Shown one piece after another: positions 26,825-35,692 of a DNA stretch of 64,000 nt. This DNA is from Bacillus albus (GTDB taxonomy: Bacteria > Bacillota > Bacilli > Bacillales > Bacillaceae_G). The position numbers were made by a program, and so were the translations under genes. The stretch lies in contig NZ_MAOE01000035.1 of the NCBI RefSeq assembly GCF_001884185.1, positions 372,001 to 436,000 on the forward strand, read 5' to 3'. Below the pieces are notes generated by a model. The model was not told the DNA's origin. It saw only the letters and a program-made list of their open reading frames with translations, and ran no database searches. Numbering within the stretch: the stretch's first letter is position 1; each line of letters opens with the position of its first letter.

Positions 26825-27673
26825 ATGAGTAATTATCTAGAAATTAAAAAAGTTTTAAATAATAATGTCATCATTGCTAGCCATCCTGAACACGAGGAAG
26901 TAGTAGTGATTGGTAAAGGAATTGGTTTTGGGAAAAAAGCGAAAGACGTATTGGAGCAAGAACAAATTGAAAAAATGTTTGTTCTAAAAAATGAACGTGA
27001 TCGTGAACAATATAAACTGTTAGTGCCACATGTGAGTGAAAAATTAATTGAATTAATGAATGATATTATGTTCTATATTCAAGAAAAAGCAAAATCACCA
27101 TTGAATGAACATATTCATATCGCTTTAACAGATCATATTTCTTTTGCGATTAAGCGGTTAAAACAAGGACTTACCATTGATAATCCTTTTTTAGTTGAAA
27201 CGAAAATGCTCTATCCAGAGGAATATGAAATTGCTGAAGGTGTTGTAGACCTTTTAAATTCTCGTTTGCAAATTACATTGCCAGAAGGAGAAGTTGGGTT
27301 TATTGCACTCCATATTTACAGTTCACTTACAAATTCAGATTTATCTTCAGTTAATCAAAACTCCCGTCTCATTGCACAGCTTGTATCTTTAATTGAGGCA
27401 AACTTACAAATTACATTAGATCAAGAAAGTATCCACTATTTGCGCCTTATCCGTCATTTGCAATATGCTATTGAACGGGTGAAAAAAGGGGAGAAAGTAG
27501 AGGAATCACAGAGTTTTGCTGATTTATTAAAGGCGGAATATCCCGTCTGTTATAATTTAGCTTGGAAGCTAGTTAAGGTCATGCAAAAAGAATTGCAACT
27601 TCCTGTTTATGAAGCAGAGAGCATATATTTAACGATGCATTTGCAGCGCTTAGTGAAAGCAGAGCATGTGTAA
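26825..27673 (+). CDS. glcT: Transcription antiterminator GlcT
   Basis: A 282-residue BglG/SacY-family antiterminator. The N-terminal RNA-binding domain (residues 1-60, with KVLNNNVIIASH and IGKGIGFGKK) is followed by two PTS regulation domains, PRD1 (NEHIHIALTDHISFAIKR near 90, GEVGFIALHIYSS near 155) and PRD2 (HYLRLIRHLQYAIERV near 205, AESIYLTMHLQRL near 265), each with conserved histidines. When not phosphorylated by PtsG it binds the RAT in the downstream ptsG leader and prevents termination. It lies immediately upstream of ptsG. Confidence 0.94.
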   Translation: MSNYLEIKKVLNNNVIIASHPEHEEVVVIGKGIGFGKKAKDVLEQEQIEKMFVLKNERDREQYKLLVPHVSEKLIELMNDIMFYIQEKAKSPLNEHIHIALTDHISFAIKRLKQGLTIDNPFLVETKMLYPEEYEIAEGVVDLLNSRLQITLPEGEVGFIALHIYSSLTNSDLSSVNQNSRLIAQLVSLIEANLQITLDQESIHYLRLIRHLQYAIERVKKGEKVEESQSFADLLKAEYPVCYNLAWKLVKVMQKELQLPVYEAESIYLTMHLQRLVKAEHV

Positions 27674-27697
27674 AAAGACATATATTTTTGTCTAAAA

Positions 27698-27810
27698 TGA
27701 AAACGTTAAAAAAAATGATTGAATCGCTTACAATAGTTATGTATAATAACTATTGCAAAGTTATACAAATTTCGACAAACACATTAAGGTAAATAACGAA
27801 AACGTTTGCC
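27698..27810 (+). promoter_or_regulatory. ptsG promoter flanked by two cre-like sites
   Basis: TTGAAT (27719-27724) and TATAAT (27742-27747) are 17 bp apart. A cre-like TGAAAACGTTAAAA (27698-27711) lies just upstream and CGAAAACGTTTGCC (27797-27810) lies in the leader. This suggests CcpA control in addition to GlcT antitermination. Confidence 0.6.
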
Positions 27811-27847
27811 TTAATTATAGTGAACTTATACGTAAACCTATTTTTGA

Positions 27848-27951
27848 CACGTGTTACTGATTCGATCAGGCATGAGTGGAGAAAAGTAAGGAATGTAAGC
27901 TTGAGAAAGGGATATACTACCCTTTGTATAGCTATCGTTCTATCTTTTTTT
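27848..27951 (+). promoter_or_regulatory. GlcT RAT and leader terminator of ptsG
   Basis: The segment CACGTGTTACTGATTCGATC at 27848-27867, continuing to CAGGCATGAGTGG (27880), closely matches the ribonucleic antiterminator recognised by GlcT in B. subtilis. It is followed by an AAAGGG/CCCTTT hairpin (27906-27925) within a longer imperfect stem and by TTTTTTT (27945-27951). GlcT bound to the RAT would block terminator formation. Confidence 0.82.
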
Positions 27952-28012
27952 CCTCATGTCTTTTTGGCGTTTGTCGGAAGGTATCAATATAGATAAGAGA
28001 GGAAGGGTTTCC

Positions 28013-30076
28013 ATGTTTAAGAAGATCTTTGGTGTTCTTCAAAAAGTCGGAAAAGCGTTAATGCTTCCAGTAGCGATTTTACCGGCAGCAGGTATTTTAC
28101 TTGGATTTGGTAATGCATTTCAAAATCCACAGTTAACAAATGTTATTCCTGCTTTAAAAGCTGATTGGTTCGTAATGGTAGCAAAAATTATGGAACAATC
28201 TGGTGATATTATTTTCGCTAACCTTGCATTATTATTCGCAGTTGGGGTAGCAATTGGTTTAGCTGGTGGAGACGGAGTAGCTGGTTTAGCAGCATTCGTC
28301 GGCTACTTAATTATGAACAAAACGATGAGTGTGTTCTTAGAAGTAGATAAGCTAGTGAAAGTAACAAGTTCTGGGGCAGACCCAGTAAAAATTGGATTTG
28401 CAGATCCAGCATATGCAAACGTATTAGGAATTCCAACGCTACAAACGGGAGTATTTGGTGGTATTATCGTCGGTATAGTGGCGGCATATTGCTACAATAA
28501 ATACTTCAATATTGAATTACCATCATACTTAGGTTTCTTCGCAGGTAAGCGTTTCGTACCGATCGCAACTGCAACATTCTCTTTAGTAGTAGGTATTATC
28601 ATGTGCTTCGTTTGGCCATACATTCAAGGTGGCTTAAATACGTTCTCACATCAAATGATTGATGCAAATAGAACGATAGCAGCATTCATATTCGGTTTAA
28701 TTGAACGCTCATTAATTCCATTTGGATTACATCACATTTTCTATTCACCGTTCTGGTTCGAATTCGGTCAGTATACAAATGCAGCTGGCGAATTAATCCG
28801 TGGTGACCAAAAAATCTTTATGGCACAGTTAAAAGACGGTGTAGAATTAACAGCAGGTACATTTACAACTGGTAAGTATCCGTTCATGATGTTCGGTCTT
28901 CCAGCAGCAGCATTAGCAATGTACCACGAAGCACGTCCAGAAAATAAAAAATTAGCAGCTGGTATTTTAGGTTCTGCTGCATTAACATCTTTCTTAACAG
29001 GTATTACAGAACCACTTGAATTTTCATTCTTATTCGTAGCACCAGTATTATTCGGAATTCACGCCGTATTCGCTGGTCTATCATTTATGACAATGCAAAT
29101 TTTAGGTGTTAAAATTGGTATGACATTCTCTGGTGGTTTAATCGACTTTATGCTATTCGGTGTACTACCAGGCCGTACAGCATGGTGGTGGGTAATTATT
29201 GTTGGTCTTGTACTAGCAGTTATTTACTACTTCGGATTCCGCTTTGCAATCCGTAAATGGAATTTAAAAACACCGGGTCGTGAAGTAGCAAATGCGAATG
29301 ACGGCGCAGGAAAAGCAGAAGCTGGTGAACTTCCACGTGAAGTATTAGTTGCACTTGGTGGTAAAGAAAACATTGCTTCTTTAGACGCTTGTATTACTCG
29401 TTTACGTGTTCAAGTTAACGAACAAAAGAATGTAAACAAAGATCGCTTAAAAGAGCTTGGGGCAGCTGGTGTACTTGAAGTTGGAAATAACATTCAAGCT
29501 ATTTTCGGACCGAAATCTGACACGTTAAAATCACAAATTCATGATATTATGTCAGGTCGTACACCTCATGTTAAAAAAGAAGAGCCTGTAAAAGTAGAAG
29601 AAGCTCCTCAAAAAGTTGATGAAAACGAAACAATCGTTTCACCAATTGAAGGAAAAATCTTACCTATTACAGAAGTACCTGATCAAGTATTCTCAGGAAA
29701 AATGATGGGAGACGGATTTGCAATTGAGCCAACAGAAGGAACAGTAGTTTCTCCAGTTAACGGTGAGATTGTTAACGTATTCCCTACAAAGCATGCGATT
29801 GGTATTCAATCTGAAGGTGGAAAAGAAATTTTAATCCACTTTGGTATTGATACAGTAAAATTAAATGGTGAAGGTTTTGAAGCACTTGTAGCACAAGGCG
29901 ACAAAGTGAAACAAGGACAACCATTATTAAAAGTAGATCTTGCATTTGTAAAAGAAAATGCACCATCTATCATTACACCAATTGTCTTTACGAATTTACA
30001 ACAAGGGCAACAAGTCGAATTGAAAAAAGATGGAAATGTTAAGAAGGGCGAAAACGCTATTATTGACATTCAATAG
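28013..30076 (+). CDS. ptsG: Glucose-specific PTS permease EIICBA
   Basis: A 687-residue fused permease. EIIC (about residues 1-420) has ten or so membrane segments starting [24 protein letters not shown] and includes the [12 protein letters not shown] loop. EIIB (about 445-525) carries the phospho-cysteine in [18 protein letters not shown] (about 545-687) carries histidines in [10 protein letters not shown] and [12 protein letters not shown]. It phosphorylates glucose during uptake and also phosphorylates GlcT. The ATG at 28013 follows GAGAGGAAGGG; the longer frame is non-homologous leader. Confidence 0.95.
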   Translation: MFKKIFGVLQKVGKALMLPVAILPAAGILLGFGNAFQNPQLTNVIPALKADWFVMVAKIMEQSGDIIFANLALLFAVGVAIGLAGGDGVAGLAAFVGYLIMNKTMSVFLEVDKLVKVTSSGADPVKIGFADPAYANVLGIPTLQTGVFGGIIVGIVAAYCYNKYFNIELPSYLGFFAGKRFVPIATATFSLVVGIIMCFVWPYIQGGLNTFSHQMIDANRTIAAFIFGLIERSLIPFGLHHIFYSPFWFEFGQYTNAAGELIRGDQKIFMAQLKDGVELTAGTFTTGKYPFMMFGLPAAALAMYHEARPENKKLAAGILGSAALTSFLTGITEPLEFSFLFVAPVLFGIHAVFAGLSFMTMQILGVKIGMTFSGGLIDFMLFGVLPGRTAWWWVIIVGLVLAVIYYFGFRFAIRKWNLKTPGREVANANDGAGKAEAGELPREVLVALGGKENIASLDACITRLRVQVNEQKNVNKDRLKELGAAGVLEVGNNIQAIFGPKSDTLKSQIHDIMSGRTPHVKKEEPVKVEEAPQKVDENETIVSPIEGKILPITEVPDQVFSGKMMGDGFAIEPTEGTVVSPVNGEIVNVFPTKHAIGIQSEGGKEILIHFGIDTVKLNGEGFEALVAQGDKVKQGQPLLKVDLAFVKENAPSIITPIVFTNLQQGQQVELKKDGNVKKGENAIIDIQ

Positions 30077-30165
30077 GAATTTGACGCAAAATGTTTATAA
30101 TTATAATAGGCGATGTGGTTGACCGAACATCGCCTATTATATACAATAGATGATGTAGTACTCAC

Positions 30166-30177
30166 GTCTATACAACT
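30166..30177. promoter_or_regulatory. NagR-like motif upstream of ptsH
   Basis: GTCTATACAACT on the plus strand reads AGTTGTATAGAC on the minus strand and shares TGTATAGAC with the candidate NagR site before nagA. It lies 35 bp upstream of the ptsH start. Binding is not demonstrated. Confidence 0.3.
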
Positions 30178-30211
30178 AAAAAATACTGTAATTTAAAGGA
30201 GATAAATTATC

Positions 30212-30475
30212 ATGGAAAAAATCTTTAAAGTAACTAGCGACTCAGGAATTCATGCTCGTCCAGCAACTCTACTTGTAAACACTGCAAGCAAATTTGGTTC
30301 TGACATTAACTTAGAGTATAACGGAAAGAACGTTAACTTAAAATCAATCATGGGCGTTATGTCTTTAGGCATTCAACAAAACGCAGAAATTAAAATCACT
30401 GCAAATGGTGATGATGCAGCTCAAGCACTAGCAGCTATCGAAGAAACTATGAAAAACGAAGGATTAGGAGAATAA
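30212..30475 (+). CDS. ptsH: Phosphocarrier protein HPr
   Basis: An 87-residue HPr. The active-site His15 is in [12 protein letters not shown] and the HPr-kinase target Ser46 in [12 protein letters not shown]. It transfers phosphate from enzyme I to sugar EIIs and, as HPr-Ser-P, is the corepressor of CcpA. It overlaps ptsI by one base (TAATG), so the two are coupled. A spacer of 135 bp separates it from ptsG and may hold its own promoter. Confidence 0.97.
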   Translation: MEKIFKVTSDSGIHARPATLLVNTASKFGSDINLEYNGKNVNLKSIMGVMSLGIQQNAEIKITANGDDAAQALAAIEETMKNEGLGE

Positions 30476-32187
30476 TGACTCTTAACATTCAAGGGATCGC
30501 TGCATCAAGTGGGATTGCTATTGCAAAGGCTTTCAGACTTGAGAATCCTGAATTTAACATCGAAAAGAAATCAATTACAAACGAAGCTGCAGAAATTGCA
30601 CGCTTAGACGCTGCGCTTGAGAAAGCAAAAACTGAATTAGAAGCTATTAAGGACCACGCTTTTGCTGAGCTGGGTGCTGACAAAGCAGCAATCTTTGAAG
30701 CACATTTATTAGTGTTAAATGATCCAGAGCTAGTAAACCCAGTAAAAGATAAAGTAAATAGCGAAAAAGTAAATGCTGAATTTGCAATGGATGAAGTTGC
30801 ATCAATGTTTATTTCTATGTTTGAAAACATGGATAACGAATATATGAAAGAACGTGCTGCGGACATTCGTGACGTAACAAAACGTGTTCTTGCACATTTA
30901 CTAGGTATTAACTTCTCAAATCCAGGCACAATTTCTGAAGAAGTAATCATCATTGCTGAAGATTTAACACCATCTGATACAGCTCAGTTAAACCGTAAGT
31001 ATGCAAAAGGTTTTACAACTGATATCGGTGGACGTACATCTCACTCTGCAATTATGGCTCGTTCTATGGAAATTCCAGCTGTTGTTGGTACGAAAGTTGT
31101 TATGGAGAAAATCCAAAACGGCGATATCGTAATCATCGATGGTTTAGATGGAGAAGTAATTGTAAATCCATCAGAAGAAACTCTTCGCTCGTTTGAAGAA
31201 AAGAAAGCGAAATTTGAAGAGCAAAAAGCTGAATGGGCAAAATTAAAAGACCAAGCTACTGTAACAAGCGATGGACATCATGTTGAGCTTGTTGCAAATA
31301 TCGGAACACCAAATGATGTACAAGGTATTATCGATAATGGCGGAGAAGGCGTTGGTTTATACCGTACAGAATTCTTATACATGGGCCGTGACAATCTTCC
31401 AACAGAAGAAGAGCAGTTCGAAGCGTATAAAGCAGTTCTTGAAGGTGTAAAAGAAGGTCAACCTGTTGTTGTTCGTACACTTGATATCGGTGGAGATAAA
31501 GAGCTTCCATACTTACATTTACCAAAAGAAATGAACCCATTCTTAGGATACCGTGCAATTCGCTTATGTCTTGATGAGCAAGATGTGTTCCGTACACAAC
31601 TTCGTGCATTACTTCGTGCTAGCGTATACGGTAATTTAAAAATTATGTTCCCAATGATTGCAACTCTTGATGAGTTCCGTCAAGCGAAAGCGATCTTGTT
31701 AGAAGAGAAAGCGAAACTTGTAGAAGCGGATACAACTGTTTCTGATTCTATTGAAGTGGGTATGATGGTTGAAATCCCAGCTTCAGCAGTATTAGCAGAT
31801 CAATTCGCAAAAGAAGTGGATTTCTTCTCTATCGGAACAAATGATTTAATCCAATACACAATGGCTGCAGACCGTATGAACGAACAAGTATCTTACTTAT
31901 ACCAACCATATAACCCATCTATTTTACGTCTTGTAAAAATGGTTATCGATGCTGCTCATAAAGAAGGCAAATGGGCTGGTATGTGTGGTGAGATGGCGGG
32001 AGATTCACTTGCTATCCCATTACTATTAGGATTAGGTTTAGATGAGTTCAGTATGAGTGCAACATCTATTCTTCCTGCAAGAACACAACTAAGCAAGTTG
32101 TCAAAAGCAGAAATGGAAACATTAGCAGAAAAAGCATTAATGATGTCAACTGCTGAAGAAGTTGTTGAACTAGTTAAAAGCATATAA
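30475..32187 (+). CDS. ptsI: PTS enzyme I
   Basis: A 570-residue phosphoenolpyruvate-protein phosphotransferase. The phospho-histidine is in [17 protein letters not shown] near residue 189, the PEP-binding barrel contains [15 protein letters not shown] near 290, [16 protein letters not shown] near 450 and the active Cys in GMCGEMAGD near 502. It starts the PTS phosphate relay by autophosphorylation with PEP. Gene order ptsG-ptsH-ptsI with upstream glcT is as in B. subtilis. Confidence 0.97.
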   Translation: MTLNIQGIAASSGIAIAKAFRLENPEFNIEKKSITNEAAEIARLDAALEKAKTELEAIKDHAFAELGADKAAIFEAHLLVLNDPELVNPVKDKVNSEKVNAEFAMDEVASMFISMFENMDNEYMKERAADIRDVTKRVLAHLLGINFSNPGTISEEVIIIAEDLTPSDTAQLNRKYAKGFTTDIGGRTSHSAIMARSMEIPAVVGTKVVMEKIQNGDIVIIDGLDGEVIVNPSEETLRSFEEKKAKFEEQKAEWAKLKDQATVTSDGHHVELVANIGTPNDVQGIIDNGGEGVGLYRTEFLYMGRDNLPTEEEQFEAYKAVLEGVKEGQPVVVRTLDIGGDKELPYLHLPKEMNPFLGYRAIRLCLDEQDVFRTQLRALLRASVYGNLKIMFPMIATLDEFRQAKAILLEEKAKLVEADTTVSDSIEVGMMVEIPASAVLADQFAKEVDFFSIGTNDLIQYTMAADRMNEQVSYLYQPYNPSILRLVKMVIDAAHKEGKWAGMCGEMAGDSLAIPLLLGLGLDEFSMSATSILPARTQLSKLSKAEMETLAEKALMMSTAEEVVELVKSI

Positions 32188-32193
32188 GTAATA

Positions 32194-32236
32194 AAAAAAC
32201 CTGAGTCGATTTGAAATCGGTCTCAGGTTTTTTCTA
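32194..32236 (+). terminator. Terminator after ptsI
   Basis: AAAAAACCTGAG (32194-32205) pairs with CTCAGGTTTTTT (32222-32233); an inner CGATTT/AAATCG stem extends the hairpin. Confidence 0.88.
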
Positions 32237-32284
32237 TGAGAACAGTAAATCTTGTTTTCTTACTATAGAGGATAAGACACAGAA

Positions 32285-32656
32285 CTAGATAGCGATAGCA
32301 ACGATATCAGTTGGGCATACACGTAAAATACCAGTAAAAGTATTTCGGTTTTGATTGTGCTTATCATCTTTGTTGTCGTCTTTATTATCTTTGTCATTGT
32401 TATTACGAGCTAAAGCAGAGAAAAGAGCAACACCGTTACAGAAACCTTCAAAAATCACATTGTGGAAAGATCCAACACCTTTAACGCTTAATAGAGAAAG
32501 CTCTGTTCCAACTGAAATGCTAGCAAGTACGTTACATACAGCTGGTTGTTGTGGTTTTACCTCTCTCTCTTTCTCGCGATGGTCACGACGGTCACACTCT
32601 CTTTCATGATGATGACAGTCTCTAAAGTTATCACAGCATCCAAATGATCCAAACAT
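32285..32656 (-). CDS. Cys/His-rich probable spore coat or exosporium protein
   Basis: A 123-residue protein with a Cys/His/Arg-rich head (FGSFGCCDNFRDCHHHERE), a middle segment (VCNVLASISVGTELSLLSVKG, VIFEGFCNGVALFSAL), a low-complexity Asn/Asp/Lys stretch (NNNDKDNKDDNKDD) and a hydrophobic end (ILRVCPTDIVAIAI). The cysteine-rich head and end resemble spore coat proteins of the B. cereus group, but I cannot name it. The ATG at 32656 is preferred (AAGGGGGTGAT upstream) over a GTG seven codons earlier. A sigma-K-like promoter supports late mother-cell expression. Confidence 0.65.
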   Translation of the reverse strand: MFGSFGCCDNFRDCHHHERECDRRDHREKEREVKPQQPAVCNVLASISVGTELSLLSVKGVGSFHNVIFEGFCNGVALFSALARNNNDKDNKDDNKDDKHNQNRNTFTGILRVCPTDIVAIAI

Positions 32657-32682
32657 AATCCTCATCACCCCCTTCACACTTA

Positions 32683-32709
32683 TAATCTATGTAAGTTCGG
32701 TAGTGAGTG
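32683..32709 (-). promoter_or_regulatory. Sigma-K-like promoter of the spore-surface protein
   Basis: On the minus strand CATAGATTA (plus 32683-32691) matches CATANNNTA exactly, with CAC (plus 32707-32709) 15 bp upstream as the AC-type -35. About 30 bp before the start codon. Confidence 0.6.
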
Positions 32710-32852
32710 ACTGGACAGAGAGTGGAATTTTTTCTAGGGGATTTTCTCATTTTAAATGACTAGCTGGGTGTTTACTACGGGATGATGTTTAAAATAGGAT
32801 AGATATCACAAAAAAATGTAAAGACCACCGAAATGAATGAAATAGGTAGCCT

Positions 32853-33071
32853 TTACACTTTTTTGCTTTTATATAAAACGATGATATATACAGGAAGAGC
32901 TAGGAGTAGTGGTACGATGGATCGTGCAGTATGTTTTTCTGATTCTAATTGGAACGCTTCTTCTTTAGGAAATTGTAATACTGAAATATTAGCAGCATCG
33001 CCAATAAAATATAGAAGCAGTACAGTTACTATGTAACATAAAAGTGCAATAAAGCTTCCGTATGAACTCAA
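32853..33071 (-). CDS. Small two-helix membrane protein (72 aa)
   Basis: The product has two hydrophobic helices (IALLCYIVTVLLLYFIG and SIVPLLLALPVYIIVLY) separated by about 30 polar residues (FPKEEAFQLESEKHT) and ends with basic residues. The start is TTG at 33071 with GAGAGGG 7 nt upstream. An extended -10 (TGATACAAT) and Spo0A-box-like sites lie upstream. I do not recognise the family. Confidence 0.6.
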   Translation of the reverse strand: MSSYGSFIALLCYIVTVLLLYFIGDAANISVLQFPKEEAFQLESEKHTARSIVPLLLALPVYIIVLYKSKKV

Positions 33072-33140
33072 TGAAAATCCCTCTCTTGTTATCTATTTGT
33101 TATTATTGTATCATAATTGTAACAAAAACACACGGTTATA

Positions 33141-33232
33141 TTTCGATACTTTAACAAATTTCGACACAAAACGTCATTTGTGCATATGAAAATAGCATAA
33201 ATTTTACTATTTTTTTATGTGTAGATGTCGAA
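33141..33232 (-). promoter_or_regulatory. Cluster of Spo0A-box-like sites
   Basis: On the minus strand TGTCGAA (plus 33160-33166) and TATCGAA (plus 33142-33148, one mismatch) are 18 bp apart, and a plus-strand TGTCGAA lies at 33226-33232. They lie 70-160 bp upstream of the small membrane protein. Function is inferred from motif only. Confidence 0.4.
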
Positions 33233-33260
33233 TCGTACATTGTAATATTACGGATGTGTG

Positions 33261-33315
33261 ACAGAAGAAAAAGAAACGAAGGTAATTTCATTACCTTCGT
33301 TTCTTTTTCTTCTGT
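33261..33315. repeat. Perfect 26-bp inverted repeat with 3-nt loop
   Basis: Positions 33261-33286 and 33290-33315 are exact reverse complements around TTC. The stem starts ACAGAAGAAAAAGAAACGAA and has purine-rich and pyrimidine-rich arms. It could terminate the minus nitroreductase transcript, but is far longer than the other terminators here and has no classic T-tail beyond the stem. Confidence 0.85.
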
Positions 33316-33360
33316 ATTAATAGGCAGTAAGACCCTCACATTGATTGCAGGTTCACTTTA

Positions 33361-33978
33361 TTATTTTGCCCATTCACTCACTTGCTCTACGCTCATTCGT
33401 GGTGCAGGATGGCCTTTTAAAGTTGATTCACCAATTGTAATAAGCATAATTGGTACGTAGCGAGATGAAACATTAAATTCTTCTGTAAGTGCTTGTGGGT
33501 TGAAACCACCAATAGCGCAAGTATCCCAGCCAGTTGCTTTAGCTGCAAGCATAAGTTGCATTGCTGCTAAAGATGCATTTGAGAAGGCTGCATCTCTTGG
33601 GAATTGCTCACGAGCATATGCAGACTCAATATTTTTAGCTAAGCGCTCTTTTGCTTCCTCTTTCATAAATCCTTGTTCTACAATTGGACCATAAACTGGT
33701 TCAACGTTTTTATAAGCTTCTAAATCACCTAAAATAGCGACTACAGCAGAAGCATCAAGAATTTGTTGCTGGTTATAAGCAATTGGATGTAATCGTTTCT
33801 GTACATCGTCACCTTGGAATACAAGGAATTTCCAGTGCTGCAAGTTCCAAGCAGAAGGTGCTTGAGCAGCTCCCTTTAAAATCTCGTGTAACTCTGTAGA
33901 TGAAATTTCTTTCTCAGGGTTGAATGCACGTGTAGATGTGCGTCCATATAGAACATTAAAAAAGTTATCGTTTGTCAT
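33361..33978 (-). CDS. NAD(P)H nitroreductase-family flavoprotein
   Basis: A 205-residue FMN-dependent oxidoreductase. Family features are GRTSTRAFNPEKEIS near residue 13, AAQAPSAWNLQHWKF near 38 and ATGWDTCAIGGFNP near 140. Such enzymes reduce nitro- or quinone compounds or act in detoxification. GGAGGATATATA precedes the ATG. A TTGACA/TATATT promoter with an inverted repeat downstream suggests inducible control. Confidence 0.9.
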   Translation of the reverse strand: MTNDNFFNVLYGRTSTRAFNPEKEISSTELHEILKGAAQAPSAWNLQHWKFLVFQGDDVQKRLHPIAYNQQQILDASAVVAILGDLEAYKNVEPVYGPIVEQGFMKEEAKERLAKNIESAYAREQFPRDAAFSNASLAAMQLMLAAKATGWDTCAIGGFNPQALTEEFNVSSRYVPIMLITIGESTLKGHPAPRMSVEQVSEWAK

Positions 33979-34033
33979 TATATATCCTCCAAATTACATA
34001 TCAAATAATGAAAAAATACATGTAATATATTGT

Positions 34034-34091
34034 ACTTACATTTCGTAAGTTGTTGAATTTAAGAATATAATATATTTATTTTAATTGTCAA
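34034..34091 (-). promoter_or_regulatory. Nitroreductase promoter and possible operator
   Basis: On the minus strand TTGACA (plus 34086-34091) is 16 bp from TATATT (plus 34064-34069). An inverted repeat ACTTAC-N5-GTAAGT (34034-34050) lies just downstream of the expected start site, a good place for a repressor. The remainder of 33979-34309 is AT-rich with no gene seen. Confidence 0.5.
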
Positions 34092-34309
34092 GTTTTAAAG
34101 TGGAAGCTAGGGCATTCATACAAACGATACAATTCCTATAATCATACACTAAAAAAGGAATTTATAGAGTGAAAAAGCGAAGATAACATTCTCAATTAGC
34201 TTGTTAACATGGATCCCTCACTCATTAAAGTTTTTAGAGAACAGTCTTTTATAAAATGTTTGTGAGGAATTCAGTAGAACAAGATATATGAAGTGAGTGA
34301 AGACTAGTG

Positions 34310-35602
34310 ATGAACATACTACATTTTTTATTAGAGAATACGGTTTTCCAAAATGTATTACAAGATCTTGAGTTAAATGTCCTTTATATAGAAAATGGAT
34401 GTACACATCAACAAACGATAGAAAATATCCATCCAAAATGTATGTTTATAGCAAATAGTTTTGAAGAAGGAGAATTGTTGTTTCAGAGGACTAAGCCACA
34501 TATTGTAATTATGTATGTAACAGATTTTTCTCAAATAAAATATATAAAGAATATGTATAGTCCACAGAGTACGTTTATTGTCATTTGGGATCAACAAATA
34601 ACAAGTGAGTTTACAGATGTGCTTACGTTAGGGATACGTAATATTGTAATAGCCCCTGTTACTCCACAAATGGTGTTAGAGGAAGTGAATAAAAGTTTGT
34701 ATCAGCTTTCTTTAGTGCGACAAGTAAGTTTGCAACAAGAACTACTTCAAACGATGTTTGATTTTCGAAATGATCTATTATTCATAGTAGAAGACGATGA
34801 GATTGTTGATTGTAATACAAATTTTTTAGAGTTTTTCGGATATGAAAATTTGTTTGCCTATCGTGAGCAACATTTAGTATTTGCTGAACATTTTATTAGA
34901 GAGAATGGATACTATTCAACAACTCATGATATAACATGGTTAGATGATACATTATCATATGATAGAAGAATTAAGATGTCCAACTATGAAGGGGAAGTGT
35001 CAACTTTTTTATTGCGTGCGACACCATTGCCAGAAGATTTATCAAGATTTATTGTGAAGTGTACAGAGATTACAGAATTAGATGAAATCTATCAAGAACA
35101 AGAAAGGCTCGCTATGATAGACTCATTAACAGAGATTTATAATCGTTTGAAGTTCCAACAAATACTAGAGTCAGAATGGGATAATGCGATGCGTAATAAT
35201 GAAAACATAGCACTTATTTTATTTGATATAGATAATTTTAAAGCAGTAAATGACACGTATGGCCATGATTTTGGTGACTTAGCATTAATTCAGCTTGCAG
35301 AGCTTATGAAATCTAAAGTGGAGGAGCAACATGTATTTGCTAGGTGGGGCGGAGAAGAATTTATTATTTTAGTAACGAATACCGTAGAAAAAGAAGCATT
35401 TCAGGTTGCGGAATCATTACGATTTTTCATTGAAACAAAGCAATTCTCAGGAATCTCGAAATTAACAGCGAGTTTTGGAGTTGCATTATATGAAAAAGGG
35501 ATTACAAGAGAAGAATTAATGCAACGAGCGGATATTGCATTGTATGAAGCGAAAAAAAATGGGAAAAATCAAGTGTGCGTATATAGAAAAGAAAAAAAGT
35601 GA
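34310..35602 (+). CDS. GGDEF diguanylate cyclase with N-terminal REC-like and PAS regions
   Basis: A 430-residue protein. Residues 1-135 look like a degenerate receiver domain (PHIVIMYVTDFSQIKY, then VIAPVTPQMVLEEV) without an obvious phospho-Asp pocket. Residues 145-255 resemble a PAS domain (FIVEDDEIVDCNTNFLEFFGY). Residues 265-430 are a GGDEF domain (MIDSLTEIYNRLKFQQIL, FDIDNFKAVNDTYGHDFGD, ARWGGEEFIILV). The signature is intact (GGEEF), so it likely makes cyclic di-GMP. The inhibitory RxxD site five residues before it is replaced by EEQH. A GTG one codon earlier could also start it. Confidence 0.85.
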   Translation: MNILHFLLENTVFQNVLQDLELNVLYIENGCTHQQTIENIHPKCMFIANSFEEGELLFQRTKPHIVIMYVTDFSQIKYIKNMYSPQSTFIVIWDQQITSEFTDVLTLGIRNIVIAPVTPQMVLEEVNKSLYQLSLVRQVSLQQELLQTMFDFRNDLLFIVEDDEIVDCNTNFLEFFGYENLFAYREQHLVFAEHFIRENGYYSTTHDITWLDDTLSYDRRIKMSNYEGEVSTFLLRATPLPEDLSRFIVKCTEITELDEIYQEQERLAMIDSLTEIYNRLKFQQILESEWDNAMRNNENIALILFDIDNFKAVNDTYGHDFGDLALIQLAELMKSKVEEQHVFARWGGEEFIILVTNTVEKEAFQVAESLRFFIETKQFSGISKLTASFGVALYEKGITREELMQRADIALYEAKKNGKNQVCVYRKEKK

Positions 35603-35606
35603 TTTT

Positions 35607-35633
35607 TCGCAACAAATTGTTGCGATTTTTTTT
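35607..35633 (+). terminator. Terminator after the GGDEF gene
   Basis: TCGCAACAA (35607-35615) and TTGTTGCGA (35617-35625) with a short loop and eight following Ts. Confidence 0.8.
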
Positions 35634-35692
35634 TATTGTTCGATAATAGAATGTGAGGGGGATATTGAACGAAGGAATTATGGAGGAGCAAC

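Noticed and set aside
27956..28012. 19-residue extension of PtsG
   Set aside because: It lies in the leader; the proper ribosome site precedes the ATG at 28013, where PtsG homology starts.
30489..30953. 154-aa minus ORF within ptsI
   Set aside because: Shadow of ptsI codon bias; no start site or known domain.
32355..32609. 84-aa plus ORF opposite the spore-surface-like protein
   Set aside because: Serine/leucine-rich shadow of the Asn/Asp/Lys repeat on the other strand.
33261..33315. Long inverted repeat as a transposon end
   Set aside because: No transposase, target duplication or second copy is visible in the window, so it is listed only as a repeat.
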